Assembly: GCF_022012445.1 (NCBI RefSeq)
Contig: NZ_JAKLTS010000007.1
Span: forward strand, 1-64,000
Origin: Massilia sp. TS11
Lineage (GTDB): Bacteria; Pseudomonadota; Gammaproteobacteria; Burkholderiales; Burkholderiaceae_D
Direction: 5' to 3'
Length of the DNA: 64,000 nt
Below are positions 51,439 through 63,280 of this stretch, piece by piece (position 1 is the stretch's first letter; each line of letters begins with the position of its first letter). The translations under genes were made by a program, and so were the position numbers. The notes under the pieces are model-generated. The model was not told the DNA's origin and did not search any database. It worked only from the letters and a program-made list of their open reading frames with translations.

Positions 51439-52233
51439 TTAACATTGTTCGGCGGTGATCTTGCGCTGTTTTTTGGTCGGGACTTCGGGCTCGGCCAGGC
51501 GCCGGGCGATGATCTCGCAATACGCGGGATTGAGCTCGAAGCCCACGTAATGTCGGCCATGCAGGCGCGCCGCCACGGCCGTGGTGCCGCTGCCCATGAA
51601 GGGGTCGAGCACCACGCCGCCGGGCGGGCACGAGGCCTTCAGCATGCGGCTGATGATTTCCAGCGGCTTCTGGGTCGGGTGGTCGGCCCGCTCCGGATGC
51701 TCGCGATGCAGGCGCGATACGCTCCACAGATCTTTGGGGTTGTAGCCCACTTCCAGCCATTTGGCGCCGGCAAACAGGGCGCGCGACCTGGCCTTCTTGG
51801 TCTCGGCGTCGTAGGGGATACGCACGGCGTCGAGGTCGAAATAATAGTCCTTGCGCTTGGCGAAGAAGCCGATCGTGTCGTGCACCGAGCTGAAGCTGCG
51901 GGTGCTGCCGCCCATCGAGGGCACGCGCCGGTCCCAGATGATCTCGTTGATGTGCAGCATGCGCCGCTTGAGCATGACGAAGATCTCGGGCGAGAAGCGC
52001 CAGGTCAGAAAGATGTAAAGGCTGCCGTTGTCCTTGAGCTTGGGCAGGGCGGCGTCGATCCACTGCTCGGTCCAGGCCAGGTAGTCATCCACGCTCTGCT
52101 GGTCGGAGCCATTGCCGTAGTCCTTGCCCAGGTTATAGGGCGGATCGGTCAGGATGAGGTCGACCGACCCGTCCGGCACGCGGGCCAGGCCCGTCAGGGC
52201 GTCTTCGCAAAAAATCTGGTCGCGCCAGCTCAT
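51439..52233 (-). CDS. Beta-class DNA methyltransferase (orphan, inside his operon)
   Basis: The 264-residue product has catalytic motif IV DPPY (30-33, [12 protein letters not shown]) before the SAM-binding motif [14 protein letters not shown] near the C-terminus, the order of the beta class (CcrM/HinfI-like), and [14 protein letters not shown] suggests N6-adenine methylation, though N4-cytosine cannot be excluded. The start ATG at 52233 overlaps the hisD stop by 4 bp, so it is translated with hisD. No restriction endonuclease gene lies beside it, so it is an orphan enzyme; target site unknown. Confidence 0.92.
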   Translation of the reverse strand: MSWRDQIFCEDALTGLARVPDGSVDLILTDPPYNLGKDYGNGSDQQSVDDYLAWTEQWIDAALPKLKDNGSLYIFLTWRFSPEIFVMLKRRMLHINEIIWDRRVPSMGGSTRSFSSVHDTIGFFAKRKDYYFDLDAVRIPYDAETKKARSRALFAGAKWLEVGYNPKDLWSVSRLHREHPERADHPTQKPLEIISRMLKASCPPGGVVLDPFMGSGTTAVAARLHGRHYVGFELNPAYCEIIARRLAEPEVPTKKQRKITAEQC

Positions 52234-53540
52234 GGCTTGAGACGCAGCTCGGCGCTGCGCGCGTGGGCCGGCAGGCCCTCGCCATAGGCCAGTTCGGCCG
52301 CCACCTTGCCCAGGGTCTGGGCGCCGGCCTCGCTGACCATCAGCAGCGACGAGCGTTTCTGGAAGTCGTACACGCCCAGCGGCGAGGAGAAGCGCGCCGT
52401 GCGGCTGGTCGGCAGCACGTGGTTCGGGCCGCAGCAGTAGTCGCCCAGCGACTCGGACGAGAAGCGGCCGAGGAACAGGGCGCCCGCATGGCGGATCTGC
52501 TCGGCCCAGTGGAGCGGGTCTTCGGCGCTGATTTCCAGGTGCTCGGCCGCGATGGCATTCGCGATGGCGCAGGCTTCGGCCATGTCGCGCACCTTGATCA
52601 GGGCGCCGCGCTCGCTCAGCGAGGTGCGGATCGTGGCCGCGCGCGGCATGGTCGGCAGCAGCTTGTCGATGCTGGCGTGGACGCGCGCGATGTAGTCGGC
52701 GTCCGGGCACAGCAGGATCGACTGGGCCAGCTCGTCGTGCTCGGCCTGGGAGAACAGGTCCATCGCCACCCAGTCGGGATCGGTCGTGCCGTCGCACAGG
52801 ACCAGGATTTCGGAGGGGCCGGCGATCATGTCGATGCCGACCGTGCCGAATACACGGCGCTTGGCCGCGGCCACATAGGCATTGCCGGGGCCGACGATCT
52901 TGTCGACCGCGGGGATGGTCGCGGTGCCGTAGGCGAGCGCCGCCACGGCCTGGGCGCCGCCGATGCCGATCACGCGCGTGACGCCGGCAATGGCGGCGGC
53001 GGCCAGCACCATCGGGTTCTTCACCCCGTCCGGGGTCGGCACCACCATCACGATGTCCTGCACCCCGGCCACCTGGGCCGGCACGGCGTTCATCAGCACC
53101 GAGGACGGGTAGGCCGCCTTGCCGCCGGGGACATAGATGCCGACGCGGTCGAGCGGGGTGACGCGCTGGCCGAGCAGGGTGCCATCGGCCTCGGTATAGC
53201 TGAAGCCGCGCAGTTCTTCCTTCTGGCGCGCGTGGAACACACGGATGCGCGCGGCCGCCGTTTCGAGCGCGGCGCGGCGCGCCGGCGCCAGGCTGGCCAG
53301 GGCGGCCTCGAGTTCGGCCTGGCCGATCTCGAGGGCGCCGATGCTGGCCGCCTGCATGCGGTCGAACTTGTTGGTGTATTCGAGCACGGCGGCGTCGCCG
53401 CGCGCCTTCACGTCGGCCAGGATGGCGGCCACGGCCTGCTCGATGGCGGCGTCGGTGGCCGCTTCAAAGGCCAGCAGGGCGTGCAGCTGCTGGCTGAAGT
53501 CCGGTGCGCTGGAATCGAGGTGGCGGATGGCGAGCGACAT
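52230..53540 (-). CDS. hisD: Histidinol dehydrogenase
   Basis: The 436-residue product has the HisD signature ([20 protein letters not shown]), the zinc/active-site part [11 protein letters not shown] and the C-terminal [13 protein letters not shown]. HisD oxidises histidinol to histidine with two NAD+. It overlaps the methyltransferase by 4 bp and is 7 bp from hisG. Confidence 0.96.
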   Translation of the reverse strand: MSLAIRHLDSSAPDFSQQLHALLAFEAATDAAIEQAVAAILADVKARGDAAVLEYTNKFDRMQAASIGALEIGQAELEAALASLAPARRAALETAAARIRVFHARQKEELRGFSYTEADGTLLGQRVTPLDRVGIYVPGGKAAYPSSVLMNAVPAQVAGVQDIVMVVPTPDGVKNPMVLAAAAIAGVTRVIGIGGAQAVAALAYGTATIPAVDKIVGPGNAYVAAAKRRVFGTVGIDMIAGPSEILVLCDGTTDPDWVAMDLFSQAEHDELAQSILLCPDADYIARVHASIDKLLPTMPRAATIRTSLSERGALIKVRDMAEACAIANAIAAEHLEISAEDPLHWAEQIRHAGALFLGRFSSESLGDYCCGPNHVLPTSRTARFSSPLGVYDFQKRSSLLMVSEAGAQTLGKVAAELAYGEGLPAHARSAELRLKP

Positions 53541-53547
53541 GATGCGA

Positions 53548-54201
53548 TTACTTTCCTTGTGCGGACGCCCGTTCGAAGGCGTCGAGGATGGGCTGCAGGC
53601 GCGCCCGTTTGAGTTTCAGCGCGGCCTGGTTGACCACCAGGCGCGAGGAGATTTCCATGATCTGTTCGACTTCGACCAGATTATTCGCGCGCAGCGTCGA
53701 GCCGGTCGAGACCAGGTCGACGATGGCGTCCGACAGGCCGACCAGCGGGGCCAGCTCCATCGAGCCGTACAGCTTGATCAGGTCGACGTGCACGCCCTTG
53801 CTGGCGAAGTGCTGGCGCGCCGTGTGCACGAACTTGGTGGCCACGCGCAGGCGCGCGCCCTGGCGCACCGCGTTCTCGTAGTCGAAGCCGGCCTTTGTGG
53901 CGACCGACATGCGGCAGCGCGCGATGTTCAGGTCGATCGGCTGGTACAGGCCTTCGCCGCCATGCTCGAGCAGCACGTCCTTGCCGGCCACGCCGAAATC
54001 GGCGGCGCCATGCTGGACATAGGTCGGCACGTCGGTGGCGCGCACGATCAGCACGCGCACGGCCGGATCGCTGGTCGGCAGGATCAGTTTGCGCGAGGTC
54101 TCCGGGTTCTCGAGCACCGTGATGCCGGCCGCGGCCAGCAGCGGCAGGGTGTCTTCGAAAATGCGGCCCTTCGACAGCGCCAGGATCAGGTGGTCGTTCA
54201 T
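53548..54201 (-). CDS. hisG: ATP phosphoribosyltransferase, short form
   Basis: The 217-residue product has the HisG core [29 protein letters not shown] and the phosphoribosyl-binding [17 protein letters not shown]. It is the short form, which needs HisZ as regulatory subunit; no hisZ is present in this window. It catalyses the first histidine step. ATG 54201 starts the conserved domain. Confidence 0.95.
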   Translation of the reverse strand: MNDHLILALSKGRIFEDTLPLLAAAGITVLENPETSRKLILPTSDPAVRVLIVRATDVPTYVQHGAADFGVAGKDVLLEHGGEGLYQPIDLNIARCRMSVATKAGFDYENAVRQGARLRVATKFVHTARQHFASKGVHVDLIKLYGSMELAPLVGLSDAIVDLVSTGSTLRANNLVEVEQIMEISSRLVVNQAALKLKRARLQPILDAFERASAQGK

Positions 54202-54209
54202 CGCTTTCC

Positions 54210-55466
<1,257 letters not shown>

Positions 55467-55703
55467 TTAGCCTTGGTATTCGGACGGGGTCAGGGTCTTC
55501 ATCGACAGCGCGTGGATCTCCTCGCGCATGCGGTCGCCCAGGGCAGCGTACACCAGCTGGTGGCGCTGCACCATGCGCTTGCCCTCGAAGGCGGGCGAAA
55601 CGATGATGGCCGAGAAGTGGTGGCCGTCGCCTTCCACCTCGAGGTGGGTGCAGGTCAGGCCGGCCGAGATATAGCTGTGAATCAGTTCGGGAGTGGTCGC
55701 CAC
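55467..55703 (-). CDS. ibaG: BolA-family protein IbaG
   Basis: The 78-residue product has the BolA fold signature EVEGDGHHFSAIIVSPAFEG and HQLVYAALGDRM. The short form next to murA is IbaG (YrbA), thought to act with monothiol glutaredoxins in iron-sulfur handling and acid stress. The start is a GTG at 55703 (no ATG in range), with AAAGGA upstream. Confidence 0.88.
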   Translation of the reverse strand: MATTPELIHSYISAGLTCTHLEVEGDGHHFSAIIVSPAFEGKRMVQRHQLVYAALGDRMREEIHALSMKTLTPSEYQG

Positions 55704-55720
55704 GGGAAGTCCTTTGTCGT

Positions 55721-56482
55721 TCAGTGACGCAGCTTGTAGCCGCGCTTGAGCAGGTTGATCGTTACGCCGGACAGCACCACGAAGAAGGCCGCGACAATCG
55801 CGAGGCTGATCCAGGGCGACACGTCCGAATGACCGAAGAATCCATAGCGGAAGCCGTCGATCATGTAGAAGAAGGGATTCGCATGCGAGACCGCGAGCCA
55901 GAACGCGGGCAGCGAGTGAATCGAGTAGAACACGCCGGACAGGAAGGTGGCCGGCATGATGAAGAAGTTCTGGAAAGCGGCCAGCTGGTCGAACTTCTCG
56001 GCCCAGATGCCGCAGATGACGCCGAGCGTGCCGAGGATGGCCGCGCCCATCACGGCGAACACCAGAATCCACAGGGGCGCGGCGAAGCTCAGGTGGGCGA
56101 ACCAGGCGGTGACGATGAACACGCCGCAGCCGACGGCCAGGCCGCGCACGACCGAGGCCAGCACATAGGCGCCCATGATCTCCCAGTGCGACAGCGGCGG
56201 CAGCAGGATGAACACCAGATTGCCGGTGATCTTCGACTGGATCAGCGAAGACGAGGCGTTGGCAAAGGCGTTCTGCAGCACCGACATCATCACCAGGCCG
56301 GGGATCAGGAAGGCCGTGTAGCTGACGCCCGGGTAGACCTCGACCCGGCCTTCGAGCACATGGCCGAACACCAGCAGGTACAGCAGGGCGGTCAGGATCG
56401 GCGCCGTGATGGTCTGGGTGGCGACCTTCCAGAAGCGCAGGGTCTCCTTGTAGAACAGGGTCTTGAAGCCTTGCGTGATCAT
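55721..56482 (-). CDS. ABC-2 type transporter permease
   Basis: The 253-residue product has six hydrophobic segments, ABC-2 membrane family (FFIMPATFLSGVFYSIHSLP). It follows the ATPase by a 4-bp overlap and precedes ibaG. With the ATPase it should form an exporter of drugs, lipids or polysaccharide (YadH/YadG-like). The substrate is not evident. Confidence 0.92.
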   Translation of the reverse strand: MITQGFKTLFYKETLRFWKVATQTITAPILTALLYLLVFGHVLEGRVEVYPGVSYTAFLIPGLVMMSVLQNAFANASSSLIQSKITGNLVFILLPPLSHWEIMGAYVLASVVRGLAVGCGVFIVTAWFAHLSFAAPLWILVFAVMGAAILGTLGVICGIWAEKFDQLAAFQNFFIMPATFLSGVFYSIHSLPAFWLAVSHANPFFYMIDGFRYGFFGHSDVSPWISLAIVAAFFVVLSGVTINLLKRGYKLRH

Positions 56483-57390
56483 ACGTGGCGGCCCTCCATG
56501 ATCTGGATGAAGATGTCCTCGAGGTCGGCCTGCTGCAGCTGCATTTCGTCGATCTCGCAGCCGGCCGCGCGCAGGGCGGCCAGGATGCCTTCGACTTCGG
56601 CGTACTCGTTGACGCGCAGGTTGTAGCCCTGGCCGCCATTGCTGGCGTCGTGCGAGACCAGGTGGCGCAGGCTCTCGGGCAGGCTGCCCTGGCGCAGATG
56701 GACATTCAGGGTCGAACCGGAGATGCGCCGGATCAGGGCCGACATGGTGTCGAGCGCGACCACCTTGCCCAGCTTGAGCATGGCCACGCGCTGGCACATG
56801 GCCTGGGCTTCCTCCAGATAGTGGGTGGTCAGCACCACGGTGTGGCCTTCCTTGTTCAGGCGCGCGATGAACTTCCACAGGGTCTGGCGCAGTTCGACGT
56901 CGACCCCGGCGGTCGGCTCGTCGAGCACGATCACGGGCGGCTTGTGCACCAGGGCCTGGGCCACCAGCACGCGCCGCTTCATGCCGCCCGACAGGGCGCG
57001 CATATTGGTGTCGGCCTTGTTGCTCAGGTCGAGGTTGTCCATCACCTCGTCGATCCACTTGTCGTTGTTCTTCAGGCCGAAATAGCCGGACTGCAGACGC
57101 AGGGTCTCGCGCACCGTGAAGAAGGGGTCGAACACCAGCTCCTGCGGCACCACGCCGAGCTTCATGCGCGCCTGGCGGTAGTCGCTGACGACGTCGTGGC
57201 CGTGGATGGTGATCTGGCCCGCATCCGGCCGGATCAGGCCGGCGATACAGGAAATCAGCGTGGTCTTGCCGGCCCCGTTAGGGCCGAGCAAGCCGAAGAA
57301 CTCGCCCTCTTCAATCGTGAGCGAGACGCCGCCCAGGGCCTGCAGGGCCTTGTAGCGCTTTTCGACATTGGTGATCTGGATGGCTGCCAT
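56479..57390 (-). CDS. ABC transporter ATP-binding protein (YadG-like)
   Basis: The 303-residue product has Walker A GPNGAGKTT (36-44), signature LSGGMKRRVLVAQ, Walker B VIVLDEPTAGVD and the switch His in TTHYLEEAQ. ATG 57390 is chosen; an upstream in-frame codon is TTG. It overlaps the permease gene, forming a two-gene exporter unit between mla and ibaG. Confidence 0.93.
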   Translation of the reverse strand: MAAIQITNVEKRYKALQALGGVSLTIEEGEFFGLLGPNGAGKTTLISCIAGLIRPDAGQITIHGHDVVSDYRQARMKLGVVPQELVFDPFFTVRETLRLQSGYFGLKNNDKWIDEVMDNLDLSNKADTNMRALSGGMKRRVLVAQALVHKPPVIVLDEPTAGVDVELRQTLWKFIARLNKEGHTVVLTTHYLEEAQAMCQRVAMLKLGKVVALDTMSALIRRISGSTLNVHLRQGSLPESLRHLVSHDASNGGQGYNLRVNEYAEVEGILAALRAAGCEIDEMQLQQADLEDIFIQIMEGRHV

Positions 57391-57475
57391 GGCAGGGAAA
57401 TGGACCAAGGGAACTGGTCATTATAGGGGAATTCGGCAGGCCGGGTGGGAGTCCGGCCCGCGCGCGCAGAGCGGA

Positions 57476-57730
57476 CTAGGCGAGGAATTCGTCCACCCCG
57501 TACAGGGTGGCGAGCGTATGGACCGGTTGCGGGATGTGGGCAAAGCGCAGCGCGCTGCCGGCCGCGCGCGCGGCGCGCAGCCAGGACAGCAGCACCGAGA
57601 CGGCGGCGGAATCGACGGCCGTCAGGCCGGCCAGGTCGATATCGGTCTGGCCGGCGCGGATCGCGGCCAGCCCCTCGGCCTGGACGCGGCGCGCCGTCTC
57701 GACCGTGATGCTGACGGGGGCGAAGGCCAT
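57476..57730 (-). CDS. mlaB: STAS-domain lipid-transport protein MlaB
   Basis: The 84-residue product is one STAS domain (TDIDLAGLTAVDSAAVSVLL). MlaB binds the MlaF ATPase and supports the MlaFEDB complex. It overlaps mlaC by one base and ends the mla gene run. Confidence 0.85.
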   Translation of the reverse strand: MAFAPVSITVETARRVQAEGLAAIRAGQTDIDLAGLTAVDSAAVSVLLSWLRAARAAGSALRFAHIPQPVHTLATLYGVDEFLA

Positions 57731-58371
57731 TACTTGGAAGCCTTGCCGCCAGCGGCGGCCTTGGCGGCAGCCTGCTTGTTCTTCTCGGCCAGGGCCTTGA
57801 TCAGGCCGTCGAAGCCGCCCTTCGTGATCTCGCTCTGGAAGGTGCCCTTGTAGGCTTCCACCAGCCAGGCGCCGAGCACGTTGATGTCGTAGATCTTCCA
57901 TGCGCCGGCCGTCTTGGCCACGCGGTAGTTGAGCTGAATCGGCTCGCCGCGCGGCACCACCACCTGGGAGCGCACTTCGACTTCGCTGTCGGCCGGATCG
58001 GCGCGCAGGGGCTTGAACTCGACCGTCTGGTCCTTGATCTGGCTGATCGCGCCCGAGTAGGTGCGCACCAGCAGGGTGCGGAACTCATTGGTCAGGGCCT
58101 TCTGCTGCTCGGGGCTGGCGTCCTTCCAGTTGCGCCCGGCGGCCAGCGAGGTCATGCGCTGGAAGTCGACGAAGGGCAGGACCTTGGCTTCGACCAGCTC
58201 GTTCACCTTCTTCTGGTTGCCGGCCTGGATGTCCTTGTCGGCCTTGGCGGCGCTCATCACCTCATTGCTGATGCGCTTGACGAAGGCGTCGGCCGCTTCG
58301 GTCTGGGCGAAGGCGTTGCTGCCAAGGGCCAGGGCGGCGGCGGCGATCCAGAGTTTCAGTTGTTTCATCAT
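57730..58371 (-). CDS. mlaC: Periplasmic phospholipid-binding protein MlaC
   Basis: The 213-residue product has a Sec signal (LWIAAAALALGSNAFA) and the Tol-tolerance/Ttg2 fold (VLPFVDFQRMTSLAAGRNWK, EFRTLLVRTYSGAI). MlaC carries phospholipids between MlaA in the outer membrane and MlaFEDB in the inner membrane. The tail is Lys/Ala rich. It overlaps mlaA and mlaB. Confidence 0.94.
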   Translation of the reverse strand: MMKQLKLWIAAAALALGSNAFAQTEAADAFVKRISNEVMSAAKADKDIQAGNQKKVNELVEAKVLPFVDFQRMTSLAAGRNWKDASPEQQKALTNEFRTLLVRTYSGAISQIKDQTVEFKPLRADPADSEVEVRSQVVVPRGEPIQLNYRVAKTAGAWKIYDINVLGAWLVEAYKGTFQSEITKGGFDGLIKALAEKNKQAAAKAAAGGKASK

Positions 58372-59111
58372 GGTTCTTTCCTTTCTGCGGCTGGCGGCGG
58401 GACCTCGTCTTCCTTGTCGTCCTTGCTACGACCGTCATTGCCGTCGTTGATGCGGCTTTCGCGCCGCTGCAGGAAGCTGTCGCGCACGAACTCGTAGCGA
58501 TCCAGCGCCGCTTCTTCCATCAGGTTGGTGGCATCCAGGTAGGTCGCGCGCAGATCGACCAGGCGCAGGCCGGTGCCGATATTGCGGACATACACAGGGT
58601 CTTTGTATTTCCAGGGGTCGGCCTGGCGGTCGAGCGGAATGCCGGCCGCGTCGCGCACCGTGCTGGCCCCGAGGAAGGGCAGCATCAGATACGGACCGGA
58701 CGGCACGCCCCAGCGGCCCAGGGTCTGGCCGAAGTCCTCGTTGTGCTTGGGAATGCCGGCTTCGGAGGCGATGTCGAGCACGCCGAGCAGGCCGAAGGTC
58801 GAGTTCAGGGCGACCCGGGTGACGTCGGAAAAGCCCTCGGCCGGTTTCCCTTGCAGGAACTGGTTGACGGCGGTCCAGACATCGGCCAGGTTGCCGAAGA
58901 AGTTGTTGACCCCGGTCTGTACGAAGCCCGGCGTCACCGTTTTGTAGGCGGTGGCGGCCGGCTTGAGCGCGACCTGGTCGACCTTGTCGTTAAAGTCGAA
59001 CATGGCCCGGTTGAATTTCTCAAACGGGTCTTTCGGATTGGTGGCTTCGGTCGTGGCGCAGCCCGTCAGCAGGGGCAGGGCCAGGGCCGTCAGCGCCAGG
59101 GTTTTTCTCAT
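58368..59111 (-). CDS. mlaA: Outer-membrane lipoprotein MlaA (VacJ)
   Basis: The 247-residue product has a lipobox LLTGC (Cys18) and the VacJ signature NPKDPFEKFNRAMFDFND with NNFFGNLADVWTAVN and FGQTLGRWGVPSGPYLMLP. It removes phospholipid from the outer leaflet. Unlike E. coli, the gene is inside the mla operon. It overlaps mlaD and mlaC by 4 bp each. Confidence 0.95.
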   Translation of the reverse strand: MRKTLALTALALPLLTGCATTEATNPKDPFEKFNRAMFDFNDKVDQVALKPAATAYKTVTPGFVQTGVNNFFGNLADVWTAVNQFLQGKPAEGFSDVTRVALNSTFGLLGVLDIASEAGIPKHNEDFGQTLGRWGVPSGPYLMLPFLGASTVRDAAGIPLDRQADPWKYKDPVYVRNIGTGLRLVDLRATYLDATNLMEEAALDRYEFVRDSFLQRRESRINDGNDGRSKDDKEDEVPPPAAERKEP

Positions 59112-59581
59112 TTTGCAGCGTCCTTACCGTCCGCGGCCTTGCTGTAGATGAACTGATTGATCAGGTCTTCCAGCACGGCGGCCGACTGGGTGCGGGCGAT
59201 GCGGTCGCCAGCGGCCAGGTTTTGCGCATCGCCGCCGGCTTCGATCCCGATGTACTGCTCGCCCAGCAGGCCGGCCGTGAGAATCTTGGCCGAGCTGTCT
59301 TTCGGGAATTTGTAGCTGACGTCGAGGTCCAGGGTGACGAGGGCCTGATAGGTCTTGTCGTCGAACTTGATGTCGCCCACGCGGCCGATCACCACGCCGG
59401 CGGCCTTGACCGGGGCCTGCGGCTTGAGGCCGCCGATATTGTCGAATTTGCCGACCACCGGATAGGTCTTGTTGAAGGAGACGGCGCTCATATTGCCGGC
59501 CTTCAGGGCCAGGAACAGCAGGGCCAGCGCCCCCAGGACCACGAACAGGCCTACCCAGACGTCTATCGATTTGCGATGCAT
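59108..59581 (-). CDS. mlaD: MCE-domain protein MlaD
   Basis: The 157-residue product has an N-terminal membrane helix (VWVGLFVVLGALALLFLAL) and one MCE domain (VGKFDNIGGLKPQAPVKAAG; GLLGEQYIGIEAGG). MlaD forms the hexameric ring of the inner-membrane complex. Confidence 0.95.
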   Translation of the reverse strand: MHRKSIDVWVGLFVVLGALALLFLALKAGNMSAVSFNKTYPVVGKFDNIGGLKPQAPVKAAGVVIGRVGDIKFDDKTYQALVTLDLDVSYKFPKDSSAKILTAGLLGEQYIGIEAGGDAQNLAAGDRIARTQSAAVLEDLINQFIYSKAADGKDAAK

Positions 59582-59591
59582 GCTTGATTCC

Positions 59592-60371
59592 TTACTTATT
59601 AAACATCATGGCGGTCAGCACGAAGTCCAGCCCCCACACGAGCAGGGACGCATAGACCACGGTGCGCGTCGTCGCGCCCGCCACATCTTCTGGCGTCGGC
59701 CGCGCCTCATAGCCCTGGAACAGGGCGACGAAGGTGACGGCCACGCCGAACACAAAACTCTTGAGCACGCCATTGAGGATGTCGGCGCGCACGCTGACAT
59801 TGGCCTGCATCTGCGACCAGAAGGCGCCATTGTCCACGCCGATCAGCTCGACGCCGACCAGGTAGCCGCCGATCACGCCGACCGCGCTGAAAATGGTGGC
59901 CAGCACCGGCATCGAGATCAGGCCGGCCAGGAAGCGCGGCGCCAGCACGCGCTGGATCGGGTTGACGGCCATCATTTCCATGGCGGTCAGCTGCTCGCCC
60001 GCCTTCATCAGGCCGATTTCAGCCGTGAGCGAGGTGCCGGCGCGGCCCGCGAACAGCAGGGCAGTGACGACCGGCCCCAGTTCGCGCACCAGCGACTTGG
60101 CCACCACTTCGCCGAGCTTTTGCTCGGAGCCGTAGGGCGCCAGCGTGTAATAGCCCTGCAGGCCCAGCACCATGCCGACGAACAGGCCGGACAGGGCGAT
60201 GATGACCAGCGAATAATTGCCGATGAAGTGGATCTGCTCCGAAATCAGGGCTGGCCGGCGCAGCGCGCCCGGGGTCTTGGACAGGATGGCGACGAAGCCC
60301 CGCGCGGCATAGCCGAGGTCTTCGAAGGTGCGGCGCACCGGGCTGCCAATGGCGGTGAGGAATTTCTGCAT
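59592..60371 (-). CDS. mlaE: Phospholipid-transport permease MlaE
   Basis: The 259-residue product has the MlaE fold with five hydrophobic segments (LVIIALSGLFVGMVLGLQGY, ELGPVVTALLFAGRAG, LTAEIGLMKAGEQLTAMEMM). ATG 60371 is placed at MQKFLTAIG and abuts the mlaF stop. Confidence 0.95.
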   Translation of the reverse strand: MQKFLTAIGSPVRRTFEDLGYAARGFVAILSKTPGALRRPALISEQIHFIGNYSLVIIALSGLFVGMVLGLQGYYTLAPYGSEQKLGEVVAKSLVRELGPVVTALLFAGRAGTSLTAEIGLMKAGEQLTAMEMMAVNPIQRVLAPRFLAGLISMPVLATIFSAVGVIGGYLVGVELIGVDNGAFWSQMQANVSVRADILNGVLKSFVFGVAVTFVALFQGYEARPTPEDVAGATTRTVVYASLLVWGLDFVLTAMMFNK

Positions 60372-61186
60372 CAGGCTTGTCCTCCCAGGCCGAGGTCGTC
60401 GGCGAGCGCGCGGCCCGGGTAGTGGAAGGGCACGGGACCGTCCGGCATGGCGTTGACGAACTGGGCCACGTAAGGATCGGTCGACTGGCGCATATCGTCG
60501 GGCGTGCCGTGGGCGACGATTTTGCCGCCGGACATGAAATACACGTAATCGGCGATCTCGAAGCACTCGTGCACGTCGTGCGAGACCAGCACGCTGGTCG
60601 ACCCGAGCGCGTCATTGAGGTTACGGATCAGATTGGCGGTGACACCCATCGAGATCGGATCGAGGCCGGCGAAAGGCTCATCGTACATAATCAGCGGCGG
60701 ATCGAGCGCAATGGAGCGCGCCACGGCCACGCGGCGCGCCATGCCGCCCGACAGGTCGGCCGGCTTGAGCTTGGCGGCATTGCGCAGACCGACGGCGTTC
60801 AGCTTCATCAGCACGAGGTCGCGGATGATGTCTTCCGGCAGGTCCGTGTGTTCGCGCAGGGGGAAGGCGACGTTCTCGAACACCGTCAGGTCGGTGAACA
60901 GGGCGCCGAACTGGAACAGCATGCCCATCTTGCGGCGCAGGCGGTACAGGCCTTCCGTGTCGAGCTCATGCACGACATCGCCATCGACGCGCACGCTGCC
61001 GCGTTGCGGACGGATCTGGCCGCCGATCAGGCGCAGCACGGTCGTCTTGCCGCAGCCCGAGCCGCCCATGACCGCCACGACCTTCCCGCGCGGGAAGTCC
61101 ATGTTCAGGTTGGACAGGATCGGCCGTTCGCCATAAGCGAAATGCAGATCGCGGATTTCGACGAGGTTGGACACAGCGGTACTCAT
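60371..61186 (-). CDS. mlaF: Phospholipid-transport ATPase MlaF
   Basis: The 271-residue product has Walker A GGSGCGKTT (41-49), signature LSGGMARRVAVAR, Walker B LIMYDEPFAGLD. It is the first gene of the mla operon; the 209-bp AT-rich spacer upstream probably holds the promoter for the long array. Confidence 0.95.
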   Translation of the reverse strand: MSTAVSNLVEIRDLHFAYGERPILSNLNMDFPRGKVVAVMGGSGCGKTTVLRLIGGQIRPQRGSVRVDGDVVHELDTEGLYRLRRKMGMLFQFGALFTDLTVFENVAFPLREHTDLPEDIIRDLVLMKLNAVGLRNAAKLKPADLSGGMARRVAVARSIALDPPLIMYDEPFAGLDPISMGVTANLIRNLNDALGSTSVLVSHDVHECFEIADYVYFMSGGKIVAHGTPDDMRQSTDPYVAQFVNAMPDGPVPFHYPGRALADDLGLGGQA

Positions 61187-61395
61187 GAATGGGGAATCCC
61201 GTATTGTAGTGCAGGAACAGCAAGTCCTGCAGGGACCGGCCCTGTTTCTGGGGAGCCGGGACGGGGATTTTACCCGATTACTGAACGCCAAGTCATCAAT
61301 TTTTACAAATGTAAGTATTTGTTTTTACACGTTTATGCATATGCAGCAATTGTGTAAACGATAACTTTCAATGGGAAAGTGTTTCCCATTGGGGC
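61187..61395. promoter_or_regulatory. AT-rich spacer upstream of mlaF with palindrome
   Basis: It contains a perfect palindrome CAATGGGAAA-GTG-TTTCCCATTG at 61369-61391 (10-bp arms) just after the parE remnant stop, and TTTACAC / GTGTAAA (61324-61330, 61352-61358). The first could end the remnant transcript or be an operator; no T-run follows. It likely holds the mla promoter; exact -35/-10 were not assigned. Confidence 0.4.
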
Positions 61396-61483
61396 TTAAT
61401 TGCGGAACATGGTCCGTGTCAGCAGGCGGCGCTCATGCAGAATGCGCAGCACCGCAATTTCTGTCGGGCGCTATCGGCATCAT
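61396..61483 (-). pseudogene. parE toxin remnant (internal deletion)
   Basis: An ATG ATG at 61483-61478 overlaps the parD-like stop as in intact parDE pairs, but its frame ends after 16 codons. In another frame 61470-61396 encode RPTEIAVLRILHERRLLTR (then TMFRN, stop), which resembles the ParE C-terminus (VVAILHERMDLMTR in RK2 ParE). So only start and C-terminus remain, separated by a deletion/frameshift. The toxin should be absent. Confidence 0.65.
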
Positions 61484-61662
61484 TCTGTGGCGGGCGTCTG
61501 TACTTCCGCGTCGAGGCGATCGAAGAAGCCTTCAAGGTCTTCGATCAGTTCGCCAGACCCACTGTGCAATCCTTCGAGCAGCAGGGTGTAGAGCGCTTCC
61601 TCCTCGGCATTGGTGGGGCCGAAGACGAAGTCCTGCTCGTCGGGAAAATGAGGGGCGCGCAT
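61480..61662 (-). CDS. Small ParD-like antitoxin-type protein
   Basis: The 60-residue product EEEALYTLLLEGLHSGSGEL-containing resembles the C-terminal half of ParD antitoxins (EALALLRQALDEGE...FDFDAFLARM pattern: LEGFFDRLDAEV). The usual N-terminal ribbon-helix-helix is not obvious. It is followed by the parE remnant, overlapping it by 4 bp, so it is probably a relic of a parDE locus; it may be expressed but its function is doubtful. Confidence 0.6.
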   Translation of the reverse strand: MRAPHFPDEQDFVFGPTNAEEEALYTLLLEGLHSGSGELIEDLEGFFDRLDAEVQTPATE

Positions 61663-61713
61663 TGGCGTATTCTACGGCCGCGCGACCCTGCGCGGCGCCG
61701 CGCAGCAAAGAAA

Positions 61714-61734
61714 ATCGGGGCGCGCGGCCCCGAT
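61714..61734 (-). terminator. Rho-independent terminator of gltBD
   Basis: Stem ATCGGGGC / GCCCCGAT with a 5-nt loop, followed on the minus strand by TTTCTTT. It is 59 bp beyond the gltD stop, between gltD and the parD-like gene. Confidence 0.75.
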
Positions 61735-61792
61735 CCCCTCACTGCAGCAGTCTGGCCGCTGAGCGGCTCTGTCTCCTCCTCCCCTGCAGCTC

Positions 61793-63256
<1,464 letters not shown>

Positions 63257-63280
63257 GATGATTCCTCTTTCTATTCCGGA

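Noticed and set aside
61396..61662. Functional parDE toxin-antitoxin pair
   Set aside because: The toxin gene lacks its middle and its start frame ends after 16 codons, so no working toxin can be made.
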